Assembly (NCBI GenBank): GCA_000263395.1
Contig: AJXE01000001.1
Coordinates: 394,633 to 458,632, forward strand
DNA from: Stutzerimonas stutzeri TS44
GTDB lineage: Bacteria > Pseudomonadota > Gammaproteobacteria > Pseudomonadales > Pseudomonadaceae
Length of the DNA: 64,000 nucleotides
Direction of reading: 5' to 3'
Below the pieces are notes generated by a model. The model ran no database searches and was not told the DNA's origin. It saw only the letters and a list, made by a program, of their open reading frames with translations. This document shows, in pieces, positions 26,418 to 36,479 of the stretch. The position numbers and the translations under genes are program-made. The number at the start of each line of letters is the position of its first letter. Position 1 is the first letter of the stretch.

Positions 26418-27791
26418 ATGACCCAACGCCACGTAATCAATGCCTCGGTCAGCCCCAAGGGCAGCCTGGAAACCCTCTCGCAGCGCGAAGTCCAGCAATT
26501 GAGCGAAGTCGGCGCCGGGCGTGCGCACAAGCTGTTTCGCCAGTGCGCACTGGCCATCCTCAACACCGGCGCGCGCATCGACAACGCCAAGACTATCCTC
26601 GAGGCCTATGCCGACTTCGAGGTGGAGATCCGCCAGCAGGACCGCGGCGTGCGCCTGGAACTATTCAACGCCCCGGCCGACGCCTTCGTCGACGGCGAGA
26701 TGATCGCCAGCACCCGCGAGATGCTGTTCAGCGCGCTGCGCGACATCGTCTACACCGAGAGCGAGCTGGGCAACGCCCGCATCGACCTGGAGAGCTCGCA
26801 GGGCATCACCGACTACGTCTTCCACCTGCTGCGCAACGCCCGCACGCTGCGTCCGGGCGTGGAGCCGAACATGGTGGTGTGCTGGGGCGGCCACTCGATC
26901 AGCCTAGAGGAATACAAGTACAGCAAGCGCGTCGGCCACGAGCTGGGGCTGCGCAGCCTGCACGTCTGCACCGGTTGCGGCCCGGGCGTGATGAAGGGCC
27001 CGATGAAGGGCGCGGCGATCGGCCATGCCAAGCAGCGCCTGACCGGCAGCCGCTTCGTCGGCCTCACCGAGCCAGGCATCATCGCCGCCGAGGCGCCGAA
27101 CCCGATCGTCAACGAGCTGGTGATCCTGCCGGACATCGAGAAGCGTCTGGAGGCCTTCGTGCGCGTCGGCCACGGCATCATCATCTTCCCCGGCGGCGTC
27201 GGCACCGCCGAGGAATTCCTCTACCTGCTCGGCATCCTGCTGCATCCGGCCAACCGCGAGCTGCCCTTCCCCGTGGTGCTCACCGGCCCGCGCGAGGCGG
27301 CGCCTTACCTGCAGCAGCTGCACGCGTTCGTCGGCGCCACCCTGGGCGAGGATGCGCAGAACCGCTACCAGGTGATCATCGACAATCCGAGCGAGGTGGC
27401 GCGGCTGATGGTCGAGGGCATGCACGAGGTGCGCCGCTTCCGCCGCGAGCGCAACGACGCCTTCCACTTCAACTGGCTGCTGAAGATCGACGAGAGCTTC
27501 CAGCACCCGTTCGACCCCACCCACGAGAACATGGCCAGCCTGCAGCTGCGCCACGACCTGCCGGCCCACGAACTGGCCGCCAACCTGCGCCGCGCGTTCT
27601 CCGGCATCGTCGCCGGCAACGTCAAGGACAAGGGCATCCGCCGCATCGAGCAACACGGCCGCTACCAGATCCACGGCGACGCCACGATCATGCAGCCGCT
27701 GGACGAGCTGCTGCAGGCCTTCGTCGAGCAGCACCGCATGAAGCTGCCGGGCGGGATGGCCTACGAGCCGTGCTACAACGTGGTGAGCTGA
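26418..27791 (+). CDS. ppnN: Pyrimidine/purine nucleotide 5'-monophosphate nucleosidase PpnN (LOG family)
   Basis: 457 residues with three parts: an N-terminal DUF4478-like domain (1-140), a central Rossmann LOG domain with CWGGHSIS and the nucleotide-binding PGGVGTAEE motif (258-266), and a C-terminal DUF3412-like domain. This layout is the long PpnN/YgdH enzyme, which cleaves nucleoside monophosphates to base plus ribose 5-phosphate and responds to (p)ppGpp in E. coli. The 194-bp gap before it has no ORF. A bidirectional terminator follows. Confidence 0.92.
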   Translation: MTQRHVINASVSPKGSLETLSQREVQQLSEVGAGRAHKLFRQCALAILNTGARIDNAKTILEAYADFEVEIRQQDRGVRLELFNAPADAFVDGEMIASTREMLFSALRDIVYTESELGNARIDLESSQGITDYVFHLLRNARTLRPGVEPNMVVCWGGHSISLEEYKYSKRVGHELGLRSLHVCTGCGPGVMKGPMKGAAIGHAKQRLTGSRFVGLTEPGIIAAEAPNPIVNELVILPDIEKRLEAFVRVGHGIIIFPGGVGTAEEFLYLLGILLHPANRELPFPVVLTGPREAAPYLQQLHAFVGATLGEDAQNRYQVIIDNPSEVARLMVEGMHEVRRFRRERNDAFHFNWLLKIDESFQHPFDPTHENMASLQLRHDLPAHELAANLRRAFSGIVAGNVKDKGIRRIEQHGRYQIHGDATIMQPLDELLQAFVEQHRMKLPGGMAYEPCYNVVS

Positions 27792-27803
27792 GCGCCACAC
27801 CAA

Positions 27804-27839
27804 CAAAAAGCCCGGGGCATCGACCCCGGGCTTTTTTTG
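27804..27839. terminator. Bidirectional intrinsic terminator ppnN / nrdJb
   Basis: Stem AGCCCGGGG (27809-27817) / CCCCGGGCT (27824-27832), flanked by A-rich sequence on the left and seven Ts on the right. It can therefore stop transcription from both the convergent ppnN and nrdJ genes. Confidence 0.92.
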
Positions 27840-27865
27840 TCAGGCGCAGCGTTCGGCCGGCGAAC

Positions 27866-28573
27866 TCAGCCGCACTTGGAGTGGCCGCAGTTGAGGCAGG
27901 TGGCGCAACCGTCCATCTGCACCACCGCCTGGGTGTTGCACTTGTTGCACAGCTGCGCGCCGGCCGGAAAACCCTCGCCCGGCTCGACCGCCACCGCACC
28001 CTGGCTGGCCTCGTAGGCGGCGCGCTTCTCGGCCAGGTACTTGAGCTGGGTCTCGTCCAGCGCCTGGCCTTCCATCATGCCGATGGCGATCAGGTGGCGC
28101 TCCAGCACCGCGCCGATCTCGGCGACGATCGACGGCATGTAGACGCCGCCCTTCTTCAGGTAGCCGCCGCGCGGATCGAACACCGCCTTGAGCTCCTCGA
28201 CCAGGAAGGTGCAGTCGCCACCCTTGCGGAACACCGCGGACATGATGCGGGTGAGCGCGACGATCCACTGGAAGTGGTCCATGTTCTTCGAATTGATGAA
28301 GATCTCGAACGGCCGGCGCTGCTCGTGCGGCGTGCCGGCGTTGAGCACGATGTCGTTCACGGTGACGTACAGCGCGTGCTCGAACAGCGGCGACTTGATC
28401 TTGTAGGTCATGCCGATCAGGGTTTCCGGGCGTTGCAGGCTCTCGTCCATCTCCACCACCTTGACGGGCTTGGCTGCCTTGCTGTCGTTGGCGGGTGCAG
28501 GCGCGGCGGGACGCTCGAGGGTCTCGTCGACGACCTTGAAGCCCTTGATGCGCTGGGTGATCTTTACAGTCAT
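27866..28573 (-). CDS. nrdJb: Class II ribonucleotide reductase small component NrdJb
   Basis: 235 residues, the C-terminal piece of a split adenosylcobalamin-dependent ribonucleotide reductase. It begins MTVKITQRIKGFKVVDETLE and ends with two zinc-ribbon-like CxxC pairs (CNKC and CATCLNCG, then CG at the terminus). These correspond to the redox-active C-terminal cysteines that re-reduce the active site. In Pseudomonas the class II enzyme is encoded as NrdJa plus NrdJb, and both are needed. The start with family support is preceded by a GGAGAG SD. Confidence 0.93.
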   Translation of the reverse strand: MTVKITQRIKGFKVVDETLERPAAPAPANDSKAAKPVKVVEMDESLQRPETLIGMTYKIKSPLFEHALYVTVNDIVLNAGTPHEQRRPFEIFINSKNMDHFQWIVALTRIMSAVFRKGGDCTFLVEELKAVFDPRGGYLKKGGVYMPSIVAEIGAVLERHLIAIGMMEGQALDETQLKYLAEKRAAYEASQGAVAVEPGEGFPAGAQLCNKCNTQAVVQMDGCATCLNCGHSKCG

Positions 28574-28636
28574 GGGTGCGGTCTCTCCTGCCGGGCGGCG
28601 CTGGCGGCCCGGCAACTATTCAGTTGGCGGCCCGGC

Positions 28637-30787
28637 TCAGTACTTGCCGTAATAGCCTTCCTTGAGGGCGTCGAACAGGTTGGCGGCGGTGTTCACCTCG
28701 CCGTCGTATTCCACTTCCTGGTTGCCCTTGAGTTCGACCACGCTGCCGTCCTCGAGGGTGAAGCGATACAGGGTCTTCTCCAGATCGGCTTCCTTGACCA
28801 GCACGCCCTGGAACGCCGCCGGGTTGAAGCGGAACGTGGTGCAACCCTTCAGGCCCTGGCGCCAGGCGTAGCGGTAGATGTCCTTGAACGACTCGAACGG
28901 GTAGTCGGTCGGCACGTTGGCGGTCTTGGAGATCGACGAGTCGACCCACTTCTGCGCGGCGGCCTGGATGTCGACGTGCTGGGTCGGGGTGACGTCGTCG
29001 GCGGTGATGAAGTAGTCCGGCAGCTTCTCGCCCGGCTCGTCGGAGCCCGGCTTGGCGCGCGCATTGATCAATGTGCGGTACGCCAGCAGCTCGTAGCTGT
29101 AGACCTCGATCTTCTCCTTGGCCTTGCGCCCGGTGCGGATCAGGTTGCGCGAGTAGTGGTGCGCAAAGCTCGGCTCGATGCCGTTGGAGGCGTTGTTGGC
29201 CAGGCTCAGGCTGATGGTGCCGGTCGGCGCGATGGAGCTGTGGTGGGTGAAGCGCGCGCCTTCGGTGGCCAGCGCCTCGATCAGCTCGGGGGCGTACTCG
29301 GCGATCTTCTGCATGTAGCGCGAATACTTGGCGTGCAGCACGCGGCCGGCGACCTGATCGCCGACCTGGTAGCCGTCACGGGCCATTTCCGGGCGCTTGC
29401 GCAGCATTTCCGCGGTGACCGTGAAATTCTCGCTCAGCAGCGGCGCCGGGCCCTTCTCGCGGGACAGTTCGAGCGCCTGCTCCCAGCCGACCAGCGCCAT
29501 CTCGCGCGCGACTTCTTCGGTGAACACGCAGGCTTCCGGGCTGCCGTAGCGCAGCTTGAGCAGCGTCAGCGTCGAGCCGAGGCCGAGGAAACCCATGCCG
29601 TGGCGGCGCTTGGTCTCGATCTCGTGGCGCTGCTGTTCCAGCGGCAGGCCGTTGATTTCGACGACGTTGTCCAGCATGCGCGTGAAGATGCGCACTACTT
29701 CGCGGTACTTGTCCCAGTCGAAGCGCGCCTCGGCGCCGAACGGGTCGATCACGAAGCTGGTCAGGTTGACCGAGCCCAGCAGACAGGAGCCATACGGTGG
29801 CAGCGGCTGCTCGCCGCAGGGGTTGGTAGCGCGGATCGCCTCGCACCACCAGTTGTTGTTCAGCTGGTTGACGCGGTCGATGAGGATGAAGCCCGGCTCG
29901 GCGTAGTCGTAGGTGGAGACCATGATCATGTCCCACAGGTGCCGCGCCTTGACCCGCCCGTAGATCTTGCAGGCCACCAGGCCGTCGTCGCGCACGATGT
30001 AGTTGTCGTGCACCGGCCATTCGCGCCAGAGCACGTGCTCGGCGTCGGCCAGGTCCAGCTCGTCGGCTTCCTTGGCGTGCACCGGGAACACCAGCGGCCA
30101 CTCGCCGTCGGCTTCCACCGCCTGCATGAATTCGTCGGTGATCAGCAGGCTGAGGTTGAACTGGCGCAGCCGGCCGTCCTCGCGCTTGGCGCGGATGAAC
30201 TCGCGCACGTCCGGATGCCCGACCTCGAAGGTGCCCATCTGCGCGCCGCGGCGGCCGCCGGCGGAGCTGACGGTGAAGCACATCTTGTCGAAGATATCCA
30301 TGAACGACAGCGGGCCGCTGGTGTGCGCGCCGGCACCGGAGACGAACGAGCCGCGCGGGCGCAGCGTGCTGAACTCGTAGCCGATGCCGCAGCCGGCCTT
30401 GAGCGTCAGCCCGGCCTCGTGGACCTTGCCGAGGATGTCGTCCATCGAATCGGTGATGGTGCCCGAGACGGTGCAGTTGATGGTCGAGGTCGCCGGCTTG
30501 TAGTCCTGCGCGCCGGCGTTGGAAATGATCCGCCCGGCCGGAATCGCGCCGTTGCGCAGCGCCCAGAGGAAGCGCTCGTGCCAGTGCTCGCGCTGCTCGG
30601 CCGGCTCGACGTCGGCCAGGGCGCGGGCGACGCGCTGCCAGGTGGCGTCGACGCTGTCGTCGATCGGCGTGCCGTCCTTGTTGGTCAGGCGATACTTCTG
30701 CGCCCAGATATCTTCGGAGGCCACCTGCAGGGGGATGCTGGAGGTGATGTTGCTCTCTGCCGCGACCGGCCCACCCGTCTTCGCCAT
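28637..30787 (-). CDS. nrdJa: Class II ribonucleotide reductase catalytic component NrdJa
   Basis: 716 residues; reduces ribonucleotides without oxygen dependence using adenosylcobalamin. Visible motifs are the first redox Cys in INCTVSGTI, the Gly-rich KAGCGIGYEFSTLRPRGS, and the catalytic NPCGEQPLPPYGSCLLGSVNLT. The protein lacks the C-terminal cysteine tail, which is supplied by nrdJb 63 bp downstream. The start giving MAKTGGPVAAES was preferred; the longer in-frame extension is unlike the family. No cobalamin riboswitch or NrdR box was recognised upstream. Confidence 0.94.
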   Translation of the reverse strand: MAKTGGPVAAESNITSSIPLQVASEDIWAQKYRLTNKDGTPIDDSVDATWQRVARALADVEPAEQREHWHERFLWALRNGAIPAGRIISNAGAQDYKPATSTINCTVSGTITDSMDDILGKVHEAGLTLKAGCGIGYEFSTLRPRGSFVSGAGAHTSGPLSFMDIFDKMCFTVSSAGGRRGAQMGTFEVGHPDVREFIRAKREDGRLRQFNLSLLITDEFMQAVEADGEWPLVFPVHAKEADELDLADAEHVLWREWPVHDNYIVRDDGLVACKIYGRVKARHLWDMIMVSTYDYAEPGFILIDRVNQLNNNWWCEAIRATNPCGEQPLPPYGSCLLGSVNLTSFVIDPFGAEARFDWDKYREVVRIFTRMLDNVVEINGLPLEQQRHEIETKRRHGMGFLGLGSTLTLLKLRYGSPEACVFTEEVAREMALVGWEQALELSREKGPAPLLSENFTVTAEMLRKRPEMARDGYQVGDQVAGRVLHAKYSRYMQKIAEYAPELIEALATEGARFTHHSSIAPTGTISLSLANNASNGIEPSFAHHYSRNLIRTGRKAKEKIEVYSYELLAYRTLINARAKPGSDEPGEKLPDYFITADDVTPTQHVDIQAAAQKWVDSSISKTANVPTDYPFESFKDIYRYAWRQGLKGCTTFRFNPAAFQGVLVKEADLEKTLYRFTLEDGSVVELKGNQEVEYDGEVNTAANLFDALKEGYYGKY

Positions 30788-30945
30788 GCGCTGCACGTCC
30801 TTCGTCGATTGGATAAAAAAGATCGCGAAGCTTATGCCATGCGCGCGGCGGACGCACATGATGGATATCAATCGAGGGCGGGAGCCAACATGAAAACAGC
30901 GCAATTCCCGACGGCTGGCGTCCGCCGAATCGGCCACGCACGCCG

Positions 30946-30983
30946 CCTGCCGCTGCGCGGATAGCCGCGCGCAGGCAGGTTTT
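30946..30983. other. Strong hairpin between znuA and nrdJa
   Basis: CCTGCCGCTGCGCGG (30946-30960) and CCGCGCGCAGGCAGG (30965-30979) form a near-perfect 15-bp stem with loop ATAG. Four Ts follow on the plus strand but none on the minus strand. As no plus-strand gene precedes it, a role as a factor-assisted znuA terminator or structural element is only a guess. Confidence 0.4.
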
Positions 30984-31004
30984 CGGCGCGCCTGTCACGA
31001 TCCG

Positions 31005-31985
31005 TCAGAGCGCTTGCAGGCAGTCGGCCAGGGTGTCGCCCAATCCCTCGACGAGCTGTTCGTAGCCACGTGCGCCGACCGTCAGATTGACGCCGAGCAC
31101 GTCCAGTTCGGCCATCCGCACCGGCAGGTTGCGGGTCAGGGTTTCGGCCAGGCGCGGGCGGGACGGTGGCTCGCTGAACACGCAGCTCGGCCCGGCCTGC
31201 TGCAAGCGTTCGCGCATCGTCGCGACATGCCGGGCACCCGGCTGCGCCTCGCCGCCGGCGCTGAAGGCGCCGGCATGACGCAGGCCGTAGGCGGCTTCGA
31301 AGTAGTCGTAGGCTTCGTGGAAGACGAAGAATGGCTTGTCCCGCAGGCCGGCGAAGCGCTGGCCGAGGCGACCGTCGAGCGCCTCGAGGCGCTGCGCGAA
31401 GGCCACGCTGTTGGCCTGATAGCGCGCCGCGTTGGCCGGGTCGGCGGCGGCGAAATCGCTGGCCATGCGTTCGGCGATCACCCGCGCATTGGCCGGCAGC
31501 AGCCACAGGTGGGCGTCGAGGCTGCCGAGGCGATGGTCGTGGTCGTGCTCGTCTTCGTCGTGCGCGGCAGCCTCTTGCGCATGCTCGTCGTGCCCGTGCT
31601 CGTCGTGCTCGTCATGCTCCTCGGTCTCTTCGCTGGCCGGCGCATCACCGAAGTGCCGCAGCGTCAGCCCCGGCAGCTGCTGCACCGCCAGCGTCGCGCC
31701 ACTACGCCCGTCCAGCACCGCCGGCAGGAAGGTCTCCAGTTCCGGGCCGATCCAGTAGAACAGCTCGGCCTCGCGGATGCGCCGTACGTCGGACGGGCGC
31801 AGCGCGTAATGATGCACCGAGGCGCTGGCCGGCAGCAGCACGTCGGGCGTGCCGGCGCCGTCCTGCACCGCCGCTGCGATCAGCTGCAGCGGCTTGATGC
31901 TGGTCAGCACACGAATCTCGGCCTGGGCGCCGGCGCTGCCCACAAGCAGCGCGGCAAGCAGCGGGAGAGAGAAAAGACGCTTCAC
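31005..31985 (-). CDS. znuA: Periplasmic zinc-binding protein ZnuA
   Basis: 326 residues from a GTG start. Signal peptide [22 protein letters not shown], then the cluster A-I metal-binding fold with ligands around H58-H59 ([13 protein letters not shown]) and H-E residues in the C-lobe ([11 protein letters not shown]). A long His/Asp/Glu-rich loop (about residues 123-151) is the zinc-gathering loop that separates ZnuA from manganese binders. It captures zinc for ZnuBC. It is divergent from zur-znuCB with a Zur box in the shared gap. Confidence 0.95.
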   Translation of the reverse strand: MKRLFSLPLLAALLVGSAGAQAEIRVLTSIKPLQLIAAAVQDGAGTPDVLLPASASVHHYALRPSDVRRIREAELFYWIGPELETFLPAVLDGRSGATLAVQQLPGLTLRHFGDAPASEETEEHDEHDEHGHDEHAQEAAAHDEDEHDHDHRLGSLDAHLWLLPANARVIAERMASDFAAADPANAARYQANSVAFAQRLEALDGRLGQRFAGLRDKPFFVFHEAYDYFEAAYGLRHAGAFSAGGEAQPGARHVATMRERLQQAGPSCVFSEPPSRPRLAETLTRNLPVRMAELDVLGVNLTVGARGYEQLVEGLGDTLADCLQAL

Positions 31986-32006
31986 GGGTTATCACTCTGG
32001 AGGATG

Positions 32007-32029
32007 GAAATGGTACATAATAACGTCTC
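32007..32029. promoter_or_regulatory. Zur box between znuA and zur
   Basis: GAAATGGTACATAATAACGTCTC fits the gammaproteobacterial Zur palindrome (GAAATGTTATANTATAACATTTC) at 17 of 22 defined positions. It lies 22 bp from the znuA start and 22 bp from the zur start, so one site could repress both directions when zinc is sufficient. Confidence 0.75.
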
Positions 32030-32050
32030 TCCATCAGAACGTCGCCGCCC

Positions 32051-32536
32051 ATGTCCAAGACTCCGCTGGCCTGCACGCCCCACGACCACGACCATTGCGT
32101 CAGCCACGCGCTGGCCGAAGCCGATGCGCTCTGCGCGCGCCTGGGCGTGCGCCTGACCGCTCTGCGCCGGCGCGTGCTGGAGCTGGTCTGGCAGAGCCAC
32201 CGGCCGCTCGGCGCCTACGACATCCTCGCCGTGCTGAGCGAGCAGGACGGCCGCCGCGCCGCCCCGCCGACCGTCTACCGCGCGCTGGATTTCCTCCTGG
32301 AAAACGGCCTGGTACACCGCATCGCCTCGCTCAACGCCTTCATCGGCTGCATCCATCCGGAGCATCCGCACCAGGGCCAGTTCCTCATCTGCCGCCGCTG
32401 CCACACCGCCATCGAGCTGGAGCAACCGGCCATCGGCGAGGCCATCGAGGCCGCGGCGCGCACTGTCGGTTTCGCCGTCGAAGGCCAGACCGTCGAAGTG
32501 GTCGGGCTGTGCACGCCGTGCCGGAGCGCGGCATGA
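32051..32536 (+). CDS. zur: Zinc uptake regulator Zur (Fur family)
   Basis: 161 residues. The N-terminus has an extra His-rich stretch (HDHDHC). A winged helix (about 30-90, [37 protein letters not shown]) is followed by a dimerisation domain with two CxxC pairs (C114/C117 and C154/C157) holding structural zinc. Represses znu genes when zinc is plentiful. It is the first gene of zur-znuC-znuB and overlaps znuC by 4 bp, an autoregulated arrangement. Confidence 0.95.
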   Translation: MSKTPLACTPHDHDHCVSHALAEADALCARLGVRLTALRRRVLELVWQSHRPLGAYDILAVLSEQDGRRAAPPTVYRALDFLLENGLVHRIASLNAFIGCIHPEHPHQGQFLICRRCHTAIELEQPAIGEAIEAAARTVGFAVEGQTVEVVGLCTPCRSAA

Positions 32537-33303
32537 GCGATTCGCTGCTGCGGCTGGACGATATCCATGTGCGCTTCGCCGGCCAGGACGTGCTCGAAGG
32601 CGCACAACTGCAGGTGCATCGCGGCGAGATCGTCACCCTGATCGGCCCCAACGGCGCCGGCAAGACCACCCTGGTGCGCGTCGTGCTCGGCCTGCTCAGG
32701 CCCACGCGCGGCGAGGTCTGGCGCAAGTCGAAGCTGCGCGTCGGCTACATGCCGCAGAAGCTGCATGTCGATGCCACGCTGCCGCTGTCGGTGCTGCGTT
32801 TCCTGCGTCTGGTGCCGGGCGTGGATCGTGCTCGCGCGCTGGCGGCGCTGGGCGAGGTGGGCGCCGAACAGGTGATCGACAGCCCGCTGCAGAAGATTTC
32901 CGGCGGCGAGCTGCAGCGCGTGCTGCTGGCCCGCGCCCTGCTGCGCGAGCCGGAGCTGCTGGTGCTCGACGAGCCGGTGCAGGGCGTCGACGTCGCCGGG
33001 CAGGCCGAACTGTACCGGCTGATCGGTCGCCTGCGCGACCGCCACGGCTGTGGCGTGCTGATGGTCTCGCACGACCTGCACCTGGTGATGAGCGCCACCG
33101 ACCAGGTGGTCTGCCTGAACCGCCACGTCTGCTGTTCCGGCCATCCGGAGCAGGTCAGCACCGACCCGGCGTTCGTCGAGCTGTTCGGCCAGGACGCCCG
33201 CAGCCTGGCGATCTACCACCACCAGCACGACCATCGCCACGACCTGCACGGCAGCGTGGTGACCGGCAAACCCCACGTCCACGGCCCGAACTGCAAGCAC
33301 TAG
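32533..33303 (+). CDS. znuC: Zinc ABC transporter ATPase ZnuC
   Basis: 256 residues with Walker [10 protein letters not shown] (about 38-46), Q-loop YMPQKL, signature [14 protein letters not shown] and Walker [13 protein letters not shown]. The H-loop is VSHDLHLVM. The C-terminus carries a His-rich tail ([10 protein letters not shown], then HVHGPNCKH) typical of ZnuC and likely sensing zinc. Powers import through ZnuB. Start overlaps the zur stop (ATGA). Confidence 0.96.
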   Translation: MSDSLLRLDDIHVRFAGQDVLEGAQLQVHRGEIVTLIGPNGAGKTTLVRVVLGLLRPTRGEVWRKSKLRVGYMPQKLHVDATLPLSVLRFLRLVPGVDRARALAALGEVGAEQVIDSPLQKISGGELQRVLLARALLREPELLVLDEPVQGVDVAGQAELYRLIGRLRDRHGCGVLMVSHDLHLVMSATDQVVCLNRHVCCSGHPEQVSTDPAFVELFGQDARSLAIYHHQHDHRHDLHGSVVTGKPHVHGPNCKH

Positions 33304-33315
33304 ACAGAGCCCCAG

Positions 33316-34101
33316 ATGCCTGACTTCCTTCTCAACGCCCTGCTCGCCGGGCTCGCCCTGGCGCTGGTCGCCGGCCCGCTCGGCTCCTTCGTCGTCTGGC
33401 GGCGCATGGCCTATTTCGGCGACACCCTGTCCCACGCCGCGCTGTTCGGCGTCGCCCTCGGGCTGATGCTCGACGTCAACCTGACCCTGGCGGTGACCGT
33501 CGGCTGCGTGCTGCTCGCCCTGCTGCTGGTCACCCTGCAACAGCGCCAGCCACTGGCCTCCGACACGCTGCTCGGCATTCTCGCGCACAGCACGCTGTCG
33601 CTGGGGCTGGTGTCGCTGAGCTTCATGGACGACGTGCGCATCGACCTGATGGGCTACCTGTTCGGCGACCTGCTCGCGGTCGGGCCGAGCGATCTGCTGT
33701 GGATCGTCGGCGGCAGCGCGCTGGTGCTGCTGATGCTGATTCCGCTGTGGCGGCCGCTGCTGGCGATCACCGTGCACGAGGAGCTGGCGCGCGTCGAAGG
33801 CCTGCCGGTGGCGGCGATCCGTCTGGCGCTGATGCTGCTGATCGCCGTGGTGATCGCCGTGGCGATGAAGATCGTCGGCGTGCTGCTGATCACCTCCCTG
33901 CTGATCATCCCCGCCGCCGCGGCGCAGCGCCATGCGCGCACGCCGGAGCAGATGGCGCTGGGTGCGAGCGTGCTGGGCATCGTCGCGGTGTGCCTGGGGC
34001 TGACGCTGTCCTGGTACGAGGACACCCCCGCCGGCCCGTCGATCGTGGTCAGCGCCGCCGCGCTGTTCCTGCTCAGCTTCGCCTGGCCGAAGCGCGCATG
34101 A
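33316..34101 (+). CDS. znuB: Zinc ABC transporter permease ZnuB
   Basis: 261 residues with about seven hydrophobic segments. It shows the ABC-3 family pattern [26 protein letters not shown] at the N-terminus and [19 protein letters not shown] in the core, where it contacts ZnuC. It lies 12 bp after znuC and overlaps the next gene by 4 bp. Confidence 0.96.
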   Translation: MPDFLLNALLAGLALALVAGPLGSFVVWRRMAYFGDTLSHAALFGVALGLMLDVNLTLAVTVGCVLLALLLVTLQQRQPLASDTLLGILAHSTLSLGLVSLSFMDDVRIDLMGYLFGDLLAVGPSDLLWIVGGSALVLLMLIPLWRPLLAITVHEELARVEGLPVAAIRLALMLLIAVVIAVAMKIVGVLLITSLLIIPAAAAQRHARTPEQMALGASVLGIVAVCLGLTLSWYEDTPAGPSIVVSAAALFLLSFAWPKRA

Positions 34102-34595
34102 CCGATATCAAGTACCTGCGCGGCTACCCCGAGCCGTTGCTGGCCCAGGTGCGCCAGCTGATCGCCGAGCAGCGCCTGGGCGACTACCTCTCGCGGCGCT
34201 ATCCGGGGCGGCACGAGGTGCAGAGCGACAAGGCGCTGTACGGCTACGTGCAGCAGCTCAAGCAGGAGCATCTGAAAAGCGCGCCGCCAATCGACAAGGT
34301 GCTCTACGACAACCGCCTGGACCTGACCCACCGCGCGCTGGGCCTGCATACCGCGGTGTCGCGGGTGCAGGGCGGCAGGCTCAAGGCGAAGAAGGAAATC
34401 CGCGTCGCCGCGCTGTTCCGCGAGGCGGCGCCGGAGTTCCTGCAGATGATCGTGGTGCACGAACTCGCCCACCTGCGCGAAAGCGAGCACAACCGCGCCT
34501 TCTACAAGCTCTGCGAACACATGCTGCCGGGCTACGCGCAGATCGAGTTCGACCTGCGGCTGTTCCTGCACTGGCGCGAGCTGGCAAGCTCCTGA
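34098..34595 (+). CDS. YgjP-like zinc metallopeptidase family protein
   Basis: 165 residues, DUF45/YgjP type. The active-site motif HELAH ([13 protein letters not shown]) carries the zincin HExxH, with a downstream H/E region ([16 protein letters not shown]) as in the family. Its start overlaps the znuB stop by 4 bp, so it is made with the zinc importer. The corresponding gene also follows znuB in P. aeruginosa. Substrate unknown. Confidence 0.85.
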   Translation: MTDIKYLRGYPEPLLAQVRQLIAEQRLGDYLSRRYPGRHEVQSDKALYGYVQQLKQEHLKSAPPIDKVLYDNRLDLTHRALGLHTAVSRVQGGRLKAKKEIRVAALFREAAPEFLQMIVVHELAHLRESEHNRAFYKLCEHMLPGYAQIEFDLRLFLHWRELASS

Positions 34596-34744
34596 ACGCC
34601 GCGCGCGCAGGCTGGAAAACCCGCGCAGCGCTTTTCCACGCGGGACGCTCGGCACAGGCGAGCGACGTCACCGCCGAACGGGTAGAATGCCCGCCTTTCG
34701 CCGCAAATCCCGGCACCAAACGACCGTACCCACAAGGTTCGCCC

Positions 34745-35752
34745 GTGATCGAATTCCAGCAAGTCCATAAAACCTACAAGGTCGCCGGGCGCGATGTCGC
34801 CGCGTTGCGGCCGATCGATCTGACGATCGAGTCCGGCGAGGTATTCGGCCTGATCGGCCATTCCGGCGCCGGCAAGAGCACCCTGCTGCGCCTGATCAAC
34901 CGCCTGGAGGAACCGTCCGGCGGGCGCATCCTGGTCAACGGCGAGGACGTCACCGCGCTGGACGCCGACGGCCTGCGGCGCTTCCGCCAGCGCGTCGGGA
35001 TGATCTTCCAGCACTTCAACCTGCTGATGTCCAAGACCGTGGCCGACAACGTCGCCATGCCGCTGCGCCTGGCCGGCAGCTATTCGAAGGCCGATATCGA
35101 GCGCCGCGTCGCCGCGCTGCTCGAGCGCGTCGGCCTCGCGGACCACGCGCGCAAATACCCGGCGCAGCTCTCCGGCGGGCAGAAGCAGCGCGTCGGCATC
35201 GCTCGCGCGCTGGCCACCGAGCCGAGCATCCTGCTCTGCGACGAGGCCACCAGCGCGCTCGATCCGCAGACCACCGCGCAGGTGCTGCAACTGCTGGCCG
35301 AGATCAACCGCGAGCTGCAACTGACCATCGTGCTGATCACCCACGAGATGGACGTGATCCGCCGCGTCTGCGACCGCGTGGCGGTGATGGATGGCGGGGC
35401 GATCGTCGAGCAGGGGGCGGTGACCGACGTGTTCCTCCACCCGCAGCACGCGACCACCCAGCGCTTCGTGCTGGAAGACGAAGCCGTGGATGAAGGCGAG
35501 CAGCACGACGACTTCGCCCACGTGCCGGGGCGCATCCTGCGCCTAACCTTCCAGGGCGAGGGCACCTATCAGCCGCTGCTGGGCACGGTGGCGCGCGAGA
35601 CCGGGGTGGACTTCTCGATCCTCTGCGGGCGTATCGACCGCATCAAGGACACGCCCTACGGCCAGCTGACCCTGGCGCTCAGCGGCGGTGATCTCGAGGC
35701 CGCGCTGGCGCGCTTCGACCGCGCCGACGTCCACGTGGAGGTACTGCGCTGA
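34745..35752 (+). CDS. metN: Methionine ABC transporter ATPase MetN
   Basis: 335 residues from a GTG start giving [13 protein letters not shown]. Walker [10 protein letters not shown] (about 39-47), signature [15 protein letters not shown], Walker [14 protein letters not shown], and the C-terminal NIL/ACT-type domain (about 260-335) that binds methionine and inhibits transport. Forms MetNI with the next gene, which overlaps by one base. Confidence 0.95.
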   Translation: MIEFQQVHKTYKVAGRDVAALRPIDLTIESGEVFGLIGHSGAGKSTLLRLINRLEEPSGGRILVNGEDVTALDADGLRRFRQRVGMIFQHFNLLMSKTVADNVAMPLRLAGSYSKADIERRVAALLERVGLADHARKYPAQLSGGQKQRVGIARALATEPSILLCDEATSALDPQTTAQVLQLLAEINRELQLTIVLITHEMDVIRRVCDRVAVMDGGAIVEQGAVTDVFLHPQHATTQRFVLEDEAVDEGEQHDDFAHVPGRILRLTFQGEGTYQPLLGTVARETGVDFSILCGRIDRIKDTPYGQLTLALSGGDLEAALARFDRADVHVEVLR

Positions 35753-36429
35753 TGGACGCCCTTTTCGGTTCCCTGTTCACCAACGTCGACTGGTACGACA
35801 TCTGGCAGGCCACGCTGGACACCCTGCTGATGCTCGGCGGCTCGCTGCTGTTCACCATCCTGCTCGGCCTGCCGCTGGGCGTGCTGCTGTTCTTCAGCGG
35901 CCCGCGTCAGCTGTTCGAGAACGGCCCGCTGTATGCCGCGCTGTCGTTGGTGGTCAACGTGCTGCGCTCGCTGCCGTTCATCATCCTGCTGATCGTGATG
36001 ATCCCCTTCACCGTGCTGCTCACCGGCACCTCGCTGGGCGTGGCCGGGGCGATTCCGCCGCTGGTGGTCGGCGCCGCGCCGTTCTTCGCGCGGCTGGTGG
36101 AGACCGCGTTGCGCGAGGTGGATCGCGGCATCATCGAGGCGACCCAGGCGATGGGCGCGAGCACCCGGCAGATCATCTTCAGCGCATTGCTGCCGGAGGC
36201 GCGGCCGGGCATCATCGCGGCAACCACCGTCACCGCCATCACCCTGGTGTCCTACACCGCAATGGCCGGCGTGGTGGGCGCCGGCGGCCTCGGCGACCTG
36301 GCGATCCGCTTCGGCTACCAGCGCTTCCAGACCGACGTGATGGTGGTCACCGTGGTCCTGCTGCTGGTGCTGGTGCAGCTGCTGCAGAGCGCCGGTGACA
36401 AGCTGGTGACCCACTTCTCCCGCAAATGA
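35752..36429 (+). CDS. metI: Methionine ABC transporter permease MetI
   Basis: 225 residues with five hydrophobic helices. The BPD-type permease EAA loop is visible around EATQAMGASTRQIIFSALLPEARPG, which docks MetN. Its ATG shares one base with the metN stop. Length and topology match MetI. Confidence 0.95.
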   Translation: MDALFGSLFTNVDWYDIWQATLDTLLMLGGSLLFTILLGLPLGVLLFFSGPRQLFENGPLYAALSLVVNVLRSLPFIILLIVMIPFTVLLTGTSLGVAGAIPPLVVGAAPFFARLVETALREVDRGIIEATQAMGASTRQIIFSALLPEARPGIIAATTVTAITLVSYTAMAGVVGAGGLGDLAIRFGYQRFQTDVMVVTVVLLLVLVQLLQSAGDKLVTHFSRK

Positions 36430-36479
36430 ACCCAGGGCGCGCGAACCCTCGCACGCCGCTCCATCCAAGGAACCGAACG

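Noticed and set aside
26543..30964. Plus-strand frame of 1473 codons across ppnN, nrdJb and nrdJa
   Set aside because: It is out of frame with ppnN and antisense to nrdJab, whose family motifs are intact; long open antisense frames are expected at this GC content.
30788..31004. Cobalamin riboswitch upstream of nrdJa
   Set aside because: Only a GC hairpin is seen; no B12-box-like motif found by eye.
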